Source of the DNA: Flavipsychrobacter sp.
GTDB taxonomy: Bacteria > Bacteroidota > Bacteroidia > Chitinophagales > Chitinophagaceae
Length of the DNA: 64,000 bases
Assembly (NCBI GenBank): GCA_041392855.1
Contig: JAWKLD010000001.1
Coordinates: 2,838,001 to 2,902,000, forward strand
Direction: 5' to 3'
A program made the position numbers and the translations under genes. The notes under the pieces are model-generated. The model saw only the letters and a program-made list of their open reading frames with translations. It searched no databases and was not told the origin of the DNA. This document shows, one piece after another, positions 30,871 to 39,237 of the stretch (positions within the stretch are counted from its first letter, which is position 1; each line of letters starts with the position of its first letter).

Positions 30871-31097
30871 ATGGTGTAGTTTGTAGTAGTGATAACAATA
30901 TCTATGCCAGCAAAAGGAGATACTTCTTTTTTGACACTGCTGTGTATCTGTCCCACAGGAGGGAAGCTCCCAATAACTGGAACAAGGGGACAAGCCCGTC
31001 ACTCGTTCAAAATCCCTTATCTGTACCTATGATACCACCCAAAAAAGCCGTAGTTTTGCCACTCAATTTATTCCTCAAATAAAAAATTGCTGCATCT

Positions 31098-33308
31098 ATG
31101 CAGGAAGCAACATTAGAACAAGCCAAGCAACTGGGGCTTTTAGAAGAAGAGTTTGAACTGATAAAGCAGATATTGGGGCGTACCCCCAACTTCAACGAGA
31201 CAGCTATGTACTCGGTGATGTGGAGCGAGCACTGTAGCTACAAAAACTCCATTAGCCTGCTAAAAACACTACCGCGTGATGGTGAAAAACTACTCGTGAA
31301 GGCAGGTGAAGAAAATGCAGGTTTGGTAGACATTGGCGACGGTCTGGGCTGTGTGTTTAAGATAGAAAGTCATAACCACCCATCGGCTATCGAACCTTTC
31401 CAAGGGGCAGCTACGGGTGTAGGTGGTATCCACCGCGATATATTTACCATGGGTGCTCGTCCTATAGCGGCACTTAATTCTCTACGTTTCGGTCGTTTGG
31501 ACAATCCTAAGACGAAATGGTTATTGAAGGGTGTGGTAAAAGGTATTGGTCATTACGGTAACTGTTTTGGTGTGCCTACCGTAGGTGGAGAGATCTACTT
31601 CGAGAGCTGTTACCAAACCAACCCACTAGTGAACGCTATGAGTGTTGGGGTGATAGACCCTAAGTTTATGGTATCGGCTACATCGCACGGTGCGGGCAAT
31701 AGTGTATTCATAGTAGGTGCGGCTACAGGTAAAGATGGTATTGGTGGTGCGTCTTTCGCATCGGCAGATATTACCGAAGATAGTGCCAACGACCTACCAT
31801 CGGTACAGGTGGGCGACCCGTTTGAGGAAAAGAAATTATTAGAAGCTTGCCTGGAGGTGATACCAACTGGCGCATTGATAGGTATGCAGGATATGGGTGC
31901 TGCGGGTATTACTTGCTCTTGTAGCGAAATGAGTGAGAAGGGCGGTCATGGTATGGTTATCCATTTGGATAAAGTGCCTACACGCCAAGAGAACATGCTA
32001 CCATGGGAGATGCTATTGAGCGAAAGCCAAGAGCGTATGCTAATAGTAGTGAAGAAAGGACGTGAGCAAGAAGTATTGGATGTGTTCCAAAAATGGGACA
32101 TCCACTGCGAGCAAATAGGTGAGGTAACGGAAGATACTAATCTGAAGTACTACATGAATGGCGAGTTGGTAGCTGACGTGCCGGCAGAGAGCCTAGTGTT
32201 AGGTGGCGGTGCTCCGGTATACACCAGAGACACGGCAGTACCTAAGTACTTCGAAAAAATAAAAGCATTCAACCCTGATAGTATTGCAGAGCCTACTGAC
32301 CTTAAGGCTACGGCTATGCAATTGGTTACTTTACCAACCATAGCTTCTAAGCGTTGGGTGTACGACCAATACGACAGTATGGTAGGTACAGGTAATACGC
32401 ATACTAACGAGCCTAGCAGTGCGCCTGTAGTACGTATACATGGCAGCAAAAAAGCATTGGCGGTAACTACAGATTGTAACAGCCGTTATGTATTCGCAGA
32501 TCCTAAGAAGGGAGCAATGATGGCAGTGAGCGAGGCAGCACGTAACATCGTTTGTAGTGGTGGTGAGCCTGTGGCTATTACCAACTGCTTGAACTTTGGT
32601 AACCCTTACAACCCTGAAGTATACTATCAATTCTCTGAAGCTATTGCCGGTATGGGTGTAGCATGTACTAAGCTAGGCACACCTGTTACGGGTGGTAACG
32701 TGAGCTTCTACAACCAGAGTAGCGATGATGGCCCTGTATATCCTACTCCTACTATAGGTATGGTGGGTGTGCTGGATGACCTGCATCAGAAGATGACCAT
32801 GTACTTCAAAAACAACGATGATATCATCTACGTTTTAGGGCATAACAGAAACGACATCAATAGCTCTGAATATCTGCATAAACTTTGCAATGTAGAATAT
32901 AGTCCAGCTCCTGCATTTGACATGGATGAAGAGTATGACTTGCAACAACTGGTATTGAAGTTGGTGAGAACGAAAATGGTACACAGTGCGCATGATATTT
33001 CAGAAGGTGGTTTGATCGTAAACTTGTTGGAGAGTAGCTTCCAAAAGAATATGGGCTTCGATGTTATCTTCAACCCTAACGTACGTAAAGATGCATGGTT
33101 GTTTGGTGAGGCGCAGAGCAGAGTGGTAGTAACCGTAAGCCATGAGATGAAGCAAGACTTTGAAGCTATGGTAGAAGGTTTCCCTCATATACAGATAGGT
33201 AGTGTAAGAGCTGATGGAAACATCACTGTAGGTGGAGACAATTGGGGTGGTATTGCTGATTGGAAAAATGCCTACGATACCGCAATTGAAAAACTAGTTA
33301 ACGGTTAA
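31098..33308 (+). CDS. purL: Phosphoribosylformylglycinamidine synthase, PurL subunit
   Basis: PurL makes FGAM from FGAR, ATP and glutamine-derived ammonia, step four of purine synthesis. At 736 aa this is the small type that works with PurS and PurQ. It shows the AIR-synthase-like repeats: NETAMYSVMWSEHCSYKNS, the phosphate-binding VFKIESHNHPSAIEPFQGAATGVGG, VPTVGGEIYFESCY and GAAGITCSCSEMSEKGGHG, with a second half containing VTGGNVSFYNQS and HDISEGGLIVNLLE. PurQ and PurS are not nearby. A terminator follows. Confidence 0.97.
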   Translation: MQEATLEQAKQLGLLEEEFELIKQILGRTPNFNETAMYSVMWSEHCSYKNSISLLKTLPRDGEKLLVKAGEENAGLVDIGDGLGCVFKIESHNHPSAIEPFQGAATGVGGIHRDIFTMGARPIAALNSLRFGRLDNPKTKWLLKGVVKGIGHYGNCFGVPTVGGEIYFESCYQTNPLVNAMSVGVIDPKFMVSATSHGAGNSVFIVGAATGKDGIGGASFASADITEDSANDLPSVQVGDPFEEKKLLEACLEVIPTGALIGMQDMGAAGITCSCSEMSEKGGHGMVIHLDKVPTRQENMLPWEMLLSESQERMLIVVKKGREQEVLDVFQKWDIHCEQIGEVTEDTNLKYYMNGELVADVPAESLVLGGGAPVYTRDTAVPKYFEKIKAFNPDSIAEPTDLKATAMQLVTLPTIASKRWVYDQYDSMVGTGNTHTNEPSSAPVVRIHGSKKALAVTTDCNSRYVFADPKKGAMMAVSEAARNIVCSGGEPVAITNCLNFGNPYNPEVYYQFSEAIAGMGVACTKLGTPVTGGNVSFYNQSSDDGPVYPTPTIGMVGVLDDLHQKMTMYFKNNDDIIYVLGHNRNDINSSEYLHKLCNVEYSPAPAFDMDEEYDLQQLVLKLVRTKMVHSAHDISEGGLIVNLLESSFQKNMGFDVIFNPNVRKDAWLFGEAQSRVVVTVSHEMKQDFEAMVEGFPHIQIGSVRADGNITVGGDNWGGIADWKNAYDTAIEKLVNG

Positions 33309-33332
33309 CCGATACCGTAATACAATAATAGA

Positions 33333-33362
33333 GAGCTGCACTTTGGTGTGGCTCTTTTTTTG
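33333..33362 (+). terminator. Terminator after purL
   Basis: GAGCTGCAC and GTGTGGCTC pair (two G-T wobbles) over TTTG, followed by nine T residues. Almost the same hairpin recurs at 33929-33952. Confidence 0.82.
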
Positions 33363-33377
33363 TTAGTATATTTATTC

Positions 33378-33917
33378 ATGCCTATCAAAGATGATATTCC
33401 AGAGTTTTATGTATCACATAACTGTGATAGCTGTAATCAATCAGATTGCTTTGCGATTACTAAAAAAGAAGCAGCTTTCATGTTAGTAGATCCGCGTAAG
33501 TTTGATAATATCCCTTGTACAGTATGTGGTTCTAAATCTTTTTCCTCATGGGGGTATAGTATGTGTGAGTTAGATAAGGAACTATTTTTAGAATGGGCAA
33601 ATGACGAAGATTTATTTTTTTTAGATCAAGATGAGGATTTGATTATTGCTGATGAAAAGTATTTAGATATAATACTATACTTAATAGATAACAGAGTTGG
33701 TTTAGAAAGTAAGAGGCAAATTTTGTTGTCAGCTTTGTGTGTTATAGTGTATGATAATATTACTAGTGATGGTTCTATTGATGAAGTGAATGATCTTGAT
33801 TTAGCTAATAGGGTTGTAGAAGAATTAAAAATCAGAAAGTCATTATTATTAGCGTTGAAGGAATGGGTAATATCTGATTACATAAAAGATAAAGTATACC
33901 CGCTTGTAGGAATATAA
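33378..33917 (+). CDS. Orphan protein with Cys-pair knuckles (179 aa)
   Basis: Start at ATG 33378 (MPIKDDIPEFYVSH); an earlier GTG lies inside the purL terminator and is rejected. Near the N-terminus it has HNCDSCNQSDC and IPCTVCGSKSF, which look like zinc-knuckle pairs. The rest is acidic and helical (DLDLANRVVEELKIRK, then a Trp-containing tail). The gene is more AT-rich than purL, and nearly the same terminator hairpin lies on both sides. Not recognised; an acquired gene is possible. Confidence 0.7.
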   Translation: MPIKDDIPEFYVSHNCDSCNQSDCFAITKKEAAFMLVDPRKFDNIPCTVCGSKSFSSWGYSMCELDKELFLEWANDEDLFFLDQDEDLIIADEKYLDIILYLIDNRVGLESKRQILLSALCVIVYDNITSDGSIDEVNDLDLANRVVEELKIRKSLLLALKEWVISDYIKDKVYPLVGI

Positions 33918-33928
33918 ATACCATTAAA

Positions 33929-33952
33929 GAGCTGCACTTTGGTGCGGCTCTT
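33929..33952 (+). terminator. Terminator after the orphan gene, near-duplicate of the purL one
   Basis: GAGCTGCACTTTGGTGCGGCTC differs from the purL terminator by a single C for T, but is followed by only two T residues. Confidence 0.65.
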
Positions 33953-34004
33953 AATGAAAAATTGCATCATTATATTTGTGAGCTAAAGCATTAAGCATAG
34001 TAAA

Positions 34005-34448
34005 ATGGCAATGACAAAAGGGAAAATATTCAGAATAGTAGCTATAGTATTGATGGCTGTGTTATTGATTATATATGTAGGTATAAAACTGCCTTTTGTT
34101 CAAAATAAGCTGAACCATAAAAACCAACTGGTAATCAACAAAGCTGCTAGCGATGCAAATAGAGGCTGCCCCAGAATGACCGATGAACTGACTAGGCTGG
34201 ATAGTGTAACCAGTATAGATGGTTTGGTGTTTGCTTATCACTATTGTATTATAAAAGCCAATGTGCAACATGCAGATACTGTTTACATCAGGTCTGTAAT
34301 GACTCCAAAGATCATCTCTGACCTAAAGGGTAATGATAGAATGCAAGCCTACAATGAACTGGGGTGTACCTTCTTGGTCAATTACGCAGACAGTAATGGT
34401 AGGCATATGTTGTCGATTGTTGTTCCTCCTCAAGACTATAAGAAATAG
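34005..34448 (+). CDS. Membrane-anchored hypothetical protein (147 aa)
   Basis: A short basic N-terminus (MAMTKGKIFR) is followed by one membrane helix (IVAIVLMAVLLIIYVGI) and a soluble, probably periplasmic domain containing two or three Cys (RGCPRM, AYHYCIIK, LGCTFLVNYADSNG). The Cys are well placed for a disulfide. No named family recognised. A TATATTTG box lies at 33971-33978 but lacks a -33 TTG. Confidence 0.7.
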   Translation: MAMTKGKIFRIVAIVLMAVLLIIYVGIKLPFVQNKLNHKNQLVINKAASDANRGCPRMTDELTRLDSVTSIDGLVFAYHYCIIKANVQHADTVYIRSVMTPKIISDLKGNDRMQAYNELGCTFLVNYADSNGRHMLSIVVPPQDYKK

Positions 34449-34660
34449 CTGAATGTAGTTGCTGTTTAGCAATTTTTATTTGTCACTCTGCAGTCAAACA
34501 ACTGTCATGGTATTCTCCAACTCACTGATAGCCATTGGTTAATAAACTAATGGTGTTTATTGCCATTTAGGGTTTGTTAAGTATTGTTAGCTTTTGTTAT
34601 AAAGTTTCTGACACTCTTCCTCCTACTTTCATTCATCGTTAAAAAACAAAAACAATTATA

Positions 34661-35512
34661 ATGATGAAAACGTTTACTCAAGTATTATTGTTGGTAGCCT
34701 TATGTTTTGTAGCTACTACAGTAGAGGCTCAGTACTGTTTGTTGCCGGGGCGTACTATTTATAGTGCTAACCAGCCCGGCATTACCAATTTCAAACTTAA
34801 TTCCATAGACCGTACCTCCAGCAATGTGGAAAAAGCCACGTTGTCAGAACCGTCTATAGTTGTAACAGGTGAGTCTACAACACTGGAAAGAGGAAAGACC
34901 TACACTGTTTCTATTACACATAGTAAAGATCCTGTGTTCTTCCCAACGGCTAGAAACAATATACGTGTGTGGCTAGACTATGATGGTAATAAGGACTTTT
35001 CAGACATGGGTGAAACCATTATCAGTAAGGACTTTGAAACTGCTGGTACGTTTACAGGTACTTTTACTGTGCCAATGACAGCGCCATTGGGTACTACAAG
35101 ACTAAGGGCTACAGCTAAGATGAGTTCTGATGCAGGCCACACAATTCCAACTCCTTGTGATCTACCCAAAGACCCGATAGACTATCATGGAGAAATGGAA
35201 GACTATGATGTAACAATTGTAGATCCGCCTGCTACAGCTATTAGTCATATTCAGAACACGTCATTTACTACAGCGCTATATCCTAATCCTACTACGGGTC
35301 AGTTAACCATAGCGCTTAATGGTAGTAAAGGGAACAGCACTATTGAACTATATGATGTCACGGGGAAAATGATAGCAACTATTAGTAACCAGTCGTCAGC
35401 ATCAAGCTATACTATAGACTTAAACGACTATACAAAAGCTGCTGGCGTATACTACGTAAAAGTGTTAGCAGAGGGCAGCTACACTTACAACAAAGTAGTG
35501 AAGGTTAACTAA
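34661..35512 (+). CDS. Secreted GEVED-domain protein with T9SS type A tail (283 aa)
   Basis: A signal peptide (ending TTVEAQ) precedes a GEVED domain, a Bacteroidota adhesion- or enzyme-associated module: RNNIRVWLDYDGNKDFSDMG, GTFTVPMTAPLGTTRLRATA and the diagnostic DYHGEMEDYDVTIV. The C-terminus is a T9SS type A domain, TALYPNPTTGQLTIALNG and KAAGVYYVKVLAEGSYTYNKVVKVN. It should therefore be exported across the outer membrane by type IX secretion. There is no catalytic domain, so a structural or binding role is likely. The interval 34449-34660 upstream holds no gene. Confidence 0.92.
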   Translation: MMKTFTQVLLLVALCFVATTVEAQYCLLPGRTIYSANQPGITNFKLNSIDRTSSNVEKATLSEPSIVVTGESTTLERGKTYTVSITHSKDPVFFPTARNNIRVWLDYDGNKDFSDMGETIISKDFETAGTFTGTFTVPMTAPLGTTRLRATAKMSSDAGHTIPTPCDLPKDPIDYHGEMEDYDVTIVDPPATAISHIQNTSFTTALYPNPTTGQLTIALNGSKGNSTIELYDVTGKMIATISNQSSASSYTIDLNDYTKAAGVYYVKVLAEGSYTYNKVVKVN

Positions 35513-35538
35513 AAAAGCTTCATCTCTAGTTTTCATAA

Positions 35539-35564
35539 AAGGGTGTGCTCTATAGTGCACCCTT
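35539..35564 (+). terminator. Hairpin after the GEVED gene
   Basis: AAGGGTG and CACCCTT pair over 12 bases, without a strong T tract. It lies 23 bases before the next chosen start codon. Confidence 0.5.
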
Positions 35565-35586
35565 GCTATTATTTATGCTTCTATCT

Positions 35587-35928
35587 ATGAAAAGATCAAT
35601 ATTGGTTTCTTTATGTTGTTTGCTTTTGATAGCATGTAGCAAGAAAGAGACAGAAACAAAAACTACGGACGTGTGTAGAAAAACATACAATGGTGCAATA
35701 AAAACTATTGTTGATACAAAGTGCGCTATTAGTGGTTGCCATGTTGCAGGTGCTACTACTGGAGACTTTACTACCTATACAGGTATAAAAAAGAAAGCTG
35801 ATGAGGGGCGTATACAAACGCATGTTTTTGAACTGAAGATAATGCCACCTGCAAGTGCCACACAGTTGACCGAAGAAGAAAAACAAAGTATAAAATGCTG
35901 GTTAGACAATGGTGCTCCTGAAAGCTAA
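35587..35928 (+). CDS. Small lipoprotein with CX4CH heme-c-like motif (113 aa)
   Basis: Start at ATG 35587 (MKRSILVSLCCLLLIAC), a normal lipoprotein signal; upstream in-frame Mets add no signal. The mature domain reads KTIVDTKCAISGCHVAG, a CX4CH motif (Cys46, Cys51, His52), followed by IMPPASATQLTEEEKQSIKCWLDNGAP with a Met86 suited to be the distal heme ligand. This matches the layout of planctomycete-type cytochrome c domains except for the four-residue spacing. It overlaps the next gene by 20 bases, so translation is probably coupled. Confidence 0.78.
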   Translation: MKRSILVSLCCLLLIACSKKETETKTTDVCRKTYNGAIKTIVDTKCAISGCHVAGATTGDFTTYTGIKKKADEGRIQTHVFELKIMPPASATQLTEEEKQSIKCWLDNGAPES

Positions 35929-37375
35929 ATATGGTATAGTGCTTATTGCTTGTGCTATGTTGTTATCATGCAAGCACAAGCCTGCTTACGATGGGAGGGG
36001 TAGTGCCTATCCAGAAGCTGTAGGGAAAATAATACTTGATAAATGTGCAACGACAGGCTGTCATAATAGTACTAGCCATAAGGGGGCAGGAGGGTTGAAT
36101 TTGACCAGCTGGTATACACTTTTTGAAGGTGGAAGTATTGGCACTTCTGTTATTCCCTATAGTTCCAAATTTAGTACACTGTGTTACTACACTAACACCG
36201 ATACCTCATTAGGTGTAACATTAACACCTACCATGCCGGTAAATCAAGCACCACTGACAAAGGAAGAATACTTAACACTAAAACATTGGGTGGACGAGGG
36301 CGCTCCAAATATTAATGGTGCGGTAAAATATGCTGACGAGCATACGCGCAGTAAGGTGTATGTAACTAACAGGTTGTGCGATGTTGTTACTGTATTTGAT
36401 AGTAGGTCGTTGTTGCAAATGAGGTATGTAGATGTAGGTATTTCTGCAGCGGAGGAGTTTCCCGTAACGATAAAGGTATCGCCTGATAAACAATATTGGT
36501 ATGTAAGTTTCTTTGCACAAAGTGAAGTGGTGCAGAAGTATAGCGCTGTAGATGATAGATGGATAGGAGACTTGCATCTTGGTTTGGGTTCATGGACGAG
36601 TTTTGCCATTACACAAGACTCAAGGTATGGTTACTTCGTTGATAATACATCGAAAGGGAAAGTAGTGTATGTAGACCTGTTTGCGATGAAGGTTTTAGCT
36701 ACTTACGATTTTGGAGGAAGGTTTAGCTATATGTCTGGAATAGTTATTAATGAAGCACGAAACAAATTATATATAGGCACTAGCTTTGGCAACTTTATAT
36801 ACAGTATTGATATCACGAATCCTTTGAGCCCTATAATAAAAGAGATACCTATTGATGGGTCTGGTGTTGTACAAAACCAGCCAGTTGTTAACCCTACAGA
36901 CTTTGAGTTAATTCCTAGTAGCAATAAGTGTTATGTTGCTTGCCAGCAGTCTAAAGATATAAAGGTGATAGATATGGAAACAGATTCGATACTATCAACC
37001 ATAGCTCTTGATACTTATCCTGCTTTTATGAGCTACTCGGCAAAAACTAAAAAGCTGTTTGTCTCATGTCCTGATGATGAACAAAGTTTTGCAGGTAATA
37101 GAGGTGCTATAGCTATCGTAGATACAGAACATGATGTATTATACAAACGATTGGATAGTGGTTATCAACCTTATGGTTTGTCAGTAGATGACGAGCGCGG
37201 TATAGTAGCTATAGCTAATGCTAACTTTGCACCAGGTGGTGATGAGCCTCATCACTCCTCCGATTGTGAAGGTAGAAATGGTAACGTCACCTTTATCGAC
37301 TTAAACACCCTAGAGCTTGTTAAGATAAATAGATCGGAAGTAGCAGTATATCCTTTTGGAGTAGCTACTAGATGA
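35909..37375 (+). CDS. Lipoprotein: CX4CH cytochrome-like domain fused to a beta-propeller (488 aa)
   Basis: Lipidated Cys21 (AMLLSC) is followed by KIILDKCATTGCHNSTSHKG (Cys46, Cys51, His52), TPTMPVNQAPLTKEEY with Met109, and LKHWVDEGAPN. Residues 145-488 are a YVTN-like beta-propeller with blades such as KVYVTNRLCDVVTVFD and NKCYVACQQSKDIKVIDM. It closes with EPHHSSDCEGRNG (His448, His449, Cys453) and IDLNTLELV. Family knowledge: similar domains occur in surface cytochromes. The CX4CH spacing is non-canonical, so heme attachment is inferred, not proven. It overlaps the small cytochrome-like gene by 20 bases and converges with a paralogue that ends 1 base away. Confidence 0.78.
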   Translation: MVLLKAKYGIVLIACAMLLSCKHKPAYDGRGSAYPEAVGKIILDKCATTGCHNSTSHKGAGGLNLTSWYTLFEGGSIGTSVIPYSSKFSTLCYYTNTDTSLGVTLTPTMPVNQAPLTKEEYLTLKHWVDEGAPNINGAVKYADEHTRSKVYVTNRLCDVVTVFDSRSLLQMRYVDVGISAAEEFPVTIKVSPDKQYWYVSFFAQSEVVQKYSAVDDRWIGDLHLGLGSWTSFAITQDSRYGYFVDNTSKGKVVYVDLFAMKVLATYDFGGRFSYMSGIVINEARNKLYIGTSFGNFIYSIDITNPLSPIIKEIPIDGSGVVQNQPVVNPTDFELIPSSNKCYVACQQSKDIKVIDMETDSILSTIALDTYPAFMSYSAKTKKLFVSCPDDEQSFAGNRGAIAIVDTEHDVLYKRLDSGYQPYGLSVDDERGIVAIANANFAPGGDEPHHSSDCEGRNGNVTFIDLNTLELVKINRSEVAVYPFGVATR

Positions 37376-38872
37376 TTATTTAAATCTTATAGCAGATGCA
37401 TAAGGGTCTACTGTAACCTCAAATCTTTTGTTAGTAGCAGGGGTTAAAGTGTTAAGATCGTACACCTGATAGAAGCCATTGCGTCCGTTGCAGGGAGATT
37501 GGTGATGTGGTGGAGGGCCATTCTTGTCTTCGTTTCTGTTGAAGATAAAGAGCTTGTTATTTTTTTGGTCAACAGCTATACCGTAAGGTTGAAAAAATTT
37601 GTTCGTGATCTTTTTTACTACCTCATAAGAGTTCTCGTCAATAACATACAGACTGCCTACTTCTATTTTAGTTAAGGTGTCGTTCATGCAAGTGACAAAA
37701 AGTTTATTGCTGTTCGGGGCTAATGCCATTTGCTGTGGATTGCCACCAACTGATATCGTTTTGATAAGTTGGTCTGTAGCCGCGTCTAATACCCGTACTT
37801 CGTTGGTGTTGGTACAGGTTACAAAGTATTTACTCTTATCTGCATTCATTAAGATGCTAATAGGGTCGGGAGTGGTGGTAGTACTACTCGTAGTAGTAGG
37901 TAGTCCGTCTATACTAATAGAAGTGTAGCTACCGTCAGGTGCAATTTTGTATACGGTGTTGCCAAATTGGGAAGTAGCATAAAAATTCCCTTTACTGTCT
38001 TCGGCAAACCCTCCTAAAAAACGTAAGCTGGTACCCAAGTTTTTTATGATTTGCATAGTGGTAGCATCTATCAATATCAAGTCATGCGAAAACCAATTGC
38101 TTGCAATTAATCGTGTACCATCATTGCTTATTTGAATTGCCTTTTGAAATGAGTTGCTGGTATTTAATTCAGCTATTACACTATCGGTTTCTGTATCGAT
38201 CTTTTGTATCAATGGGGCATTCCAAAAACTGACATAAGCATATTTCCCATCAGCAGATATGACTATGTTGTTGGGATTTTCTGTGCCAAAAGATTGGCCT
38301 ACCGTTATGTAGCGCATCACTACATTTTTTTCAGCATCTGCTACAGCTACTAGGTCGCAGCCTTGTTGTACGGTATAGACCTTTTGTCTAGTATCGGGGT
38401 TGGTAGAAAAGGCTATGGCACCGTTAGCGTCAGGGGCGCCATTATTTATCCAGTCTCTTAGTGTAAAATATTCATCGCGCGTAAGATGTGGCGCATTATA
38501 AGGCATTGTAGGAATAGCTACCGTGCCTAGTGCTTCGTCGGTATTTACGAAATAGAGTAGTGAGCTGTTATCTGCATTGTAAGGCACAACAACTGCACCA
38601 TTGCTACTACCATCAAATAAAAACGACCAACTATCCAGTCGTAGATTGCCGGCAGCTTTGTAGCTCGTTGCATTATGACAGCCGGCAGTTGCACACTTGT
38701 CTACAATAATTGTTTTGATGTTTTCAGGATAGTTATGTGCTACAGTTTGTTGTGGGTTAGGGTTCTGTACATCATGCTTGCAGTTGGCAAGCAATAGCGG
38801 CAATGATAATAGTATGTATAAATAGTTCTTCAAATCAAATATCAGATTAGCCTTCGTAGCATACTTGCGCAT
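37376..38872 (-). CDS. Lipoprotein: CX4CH cytochrome-like domain fused to a beta-propeller, paralogue 2 (498 aa)
   Basis: The lipidated Cys (LLLANC) is at residue 31 because the assumed ATG start overlaps folB by 26 bases; a TTG at residue 14 would give a shorter, better signal peptide. The cytochrome-like part reads IIVDKCATAGCHNATSYKAAG (Cys60, Cys65, His66) with Met123 in IPTMPYNAPHLT. The propeller carries blades ending in VRVLDAATDQL and the closing PPPHHQSPCNGRNGFYQVYD. Its stop is immediately next to that of the plus-strand paralogue. folB lies upstream on the same strand. Confidence 0.78.
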   Translation of the reverse strand: MRKYATKANLIFDLKNYLYILLSLPLLLANCKHDVQNPNPQQTVAHNYPENIKTIIVDKCATAGCHNATSYKAAGNLRLDSWSFLFDGSSNGAVVVPYNADNSSLLYFVNTDEALGTVAIPTMPYNAPHLTRDEYFTLRDWINNGAPDANGAIAFSTNPDTRQKVYTVQQGCDLVAVADAEKNVVMRYITVGQSFGTENPNNIVISADGKYAYVSFWNAPLIQKIDTETDSVIAELNTSNSFQKAIQISNDGTRLIASNWFSHDLILIDATTMQIIKNLGTSLRFLGGFAEDSKGNFYATSQFGNTVYKIAPDGSYTSISIDGLPTTTSSTTTTPDPISILMNADKSKYFVTCTNTNEVRVLDAATDQLIKTISVGGNPQQMALAPNSNKLFVTCMNDTLTKIEVGSLYVIDENSYEVVKKITNKFFQPYGIAVDQKNNKLFIFNRNEDKNGPPPHHQSPCNGRNGFYQVYDLNTLTPATNKRFEVTVDPYASAIRFK

Positions 38873-39185
38873 AGCCCACTTCTCCCGGCATGGGTGGGTT
38901 TAGTTTACGAATACATATACTAACACTTTCAGCCATAGAGAAACGCTTCTTAAGTTGCGTATGCATCTCTTGAATGAAATTCTCTAATAAGTCATGCGGT
39001 TTCTCAAATGCATCTGCTACTGTAGTCCTGATAACTGTATAGTCTATAAAAGGCATGGTAGAGGGGTCGGTAACAGGTGTAGTAATGTCTACATCTATCT
39101 CAAACTTATTAGGCAATTGATGCTCCTCTTTATATAAACCTCTAGGCGACTCTATTATTATGTTGTGCAATGAAACGGTAAGCAT
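38847..39185 (-). CDS. folB: Dihydroneopterin aldolase
   Basis: FolB cleaves dihydroneopterin to hydroxymethyl-dihydropterin in folate synthesis. It shows the conserved VSLHNIIIESPRGLYKEE near the start, IDYTVIRTTV, KPHDLLENF and the C-terminal IRKLNPPMPGEVGYAQV. Length 112 aa is right. It is embedded between two cytochrome-propeller genes and overlaps the downstream one by 26 bases; no other folate gene is nearby. Confidence 0.93.
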   Translation of the reverse strand: MLTVSLHNIIIESPRGLYKEEHQLPNKFEIDVDITTPVTDPSTMPFIDYTVIRTTVADAFEKPHDLLENFIQEMHTQLKKRFSMAESVSICIRKLNPPMPGEVGYAQVCYEG

Positions 39186-39237
39186 AGCCTAAAAATAAGG
39201 AAAGCTACGAGTAAACAACCACTTCTTTTTATACATG

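Noticed and set aside
33348..33377. GTG start for the orphan gene
   Set aside because: It lies within the purL terminator hairpin; the ATG at 33378 gives a natural N-terminus.
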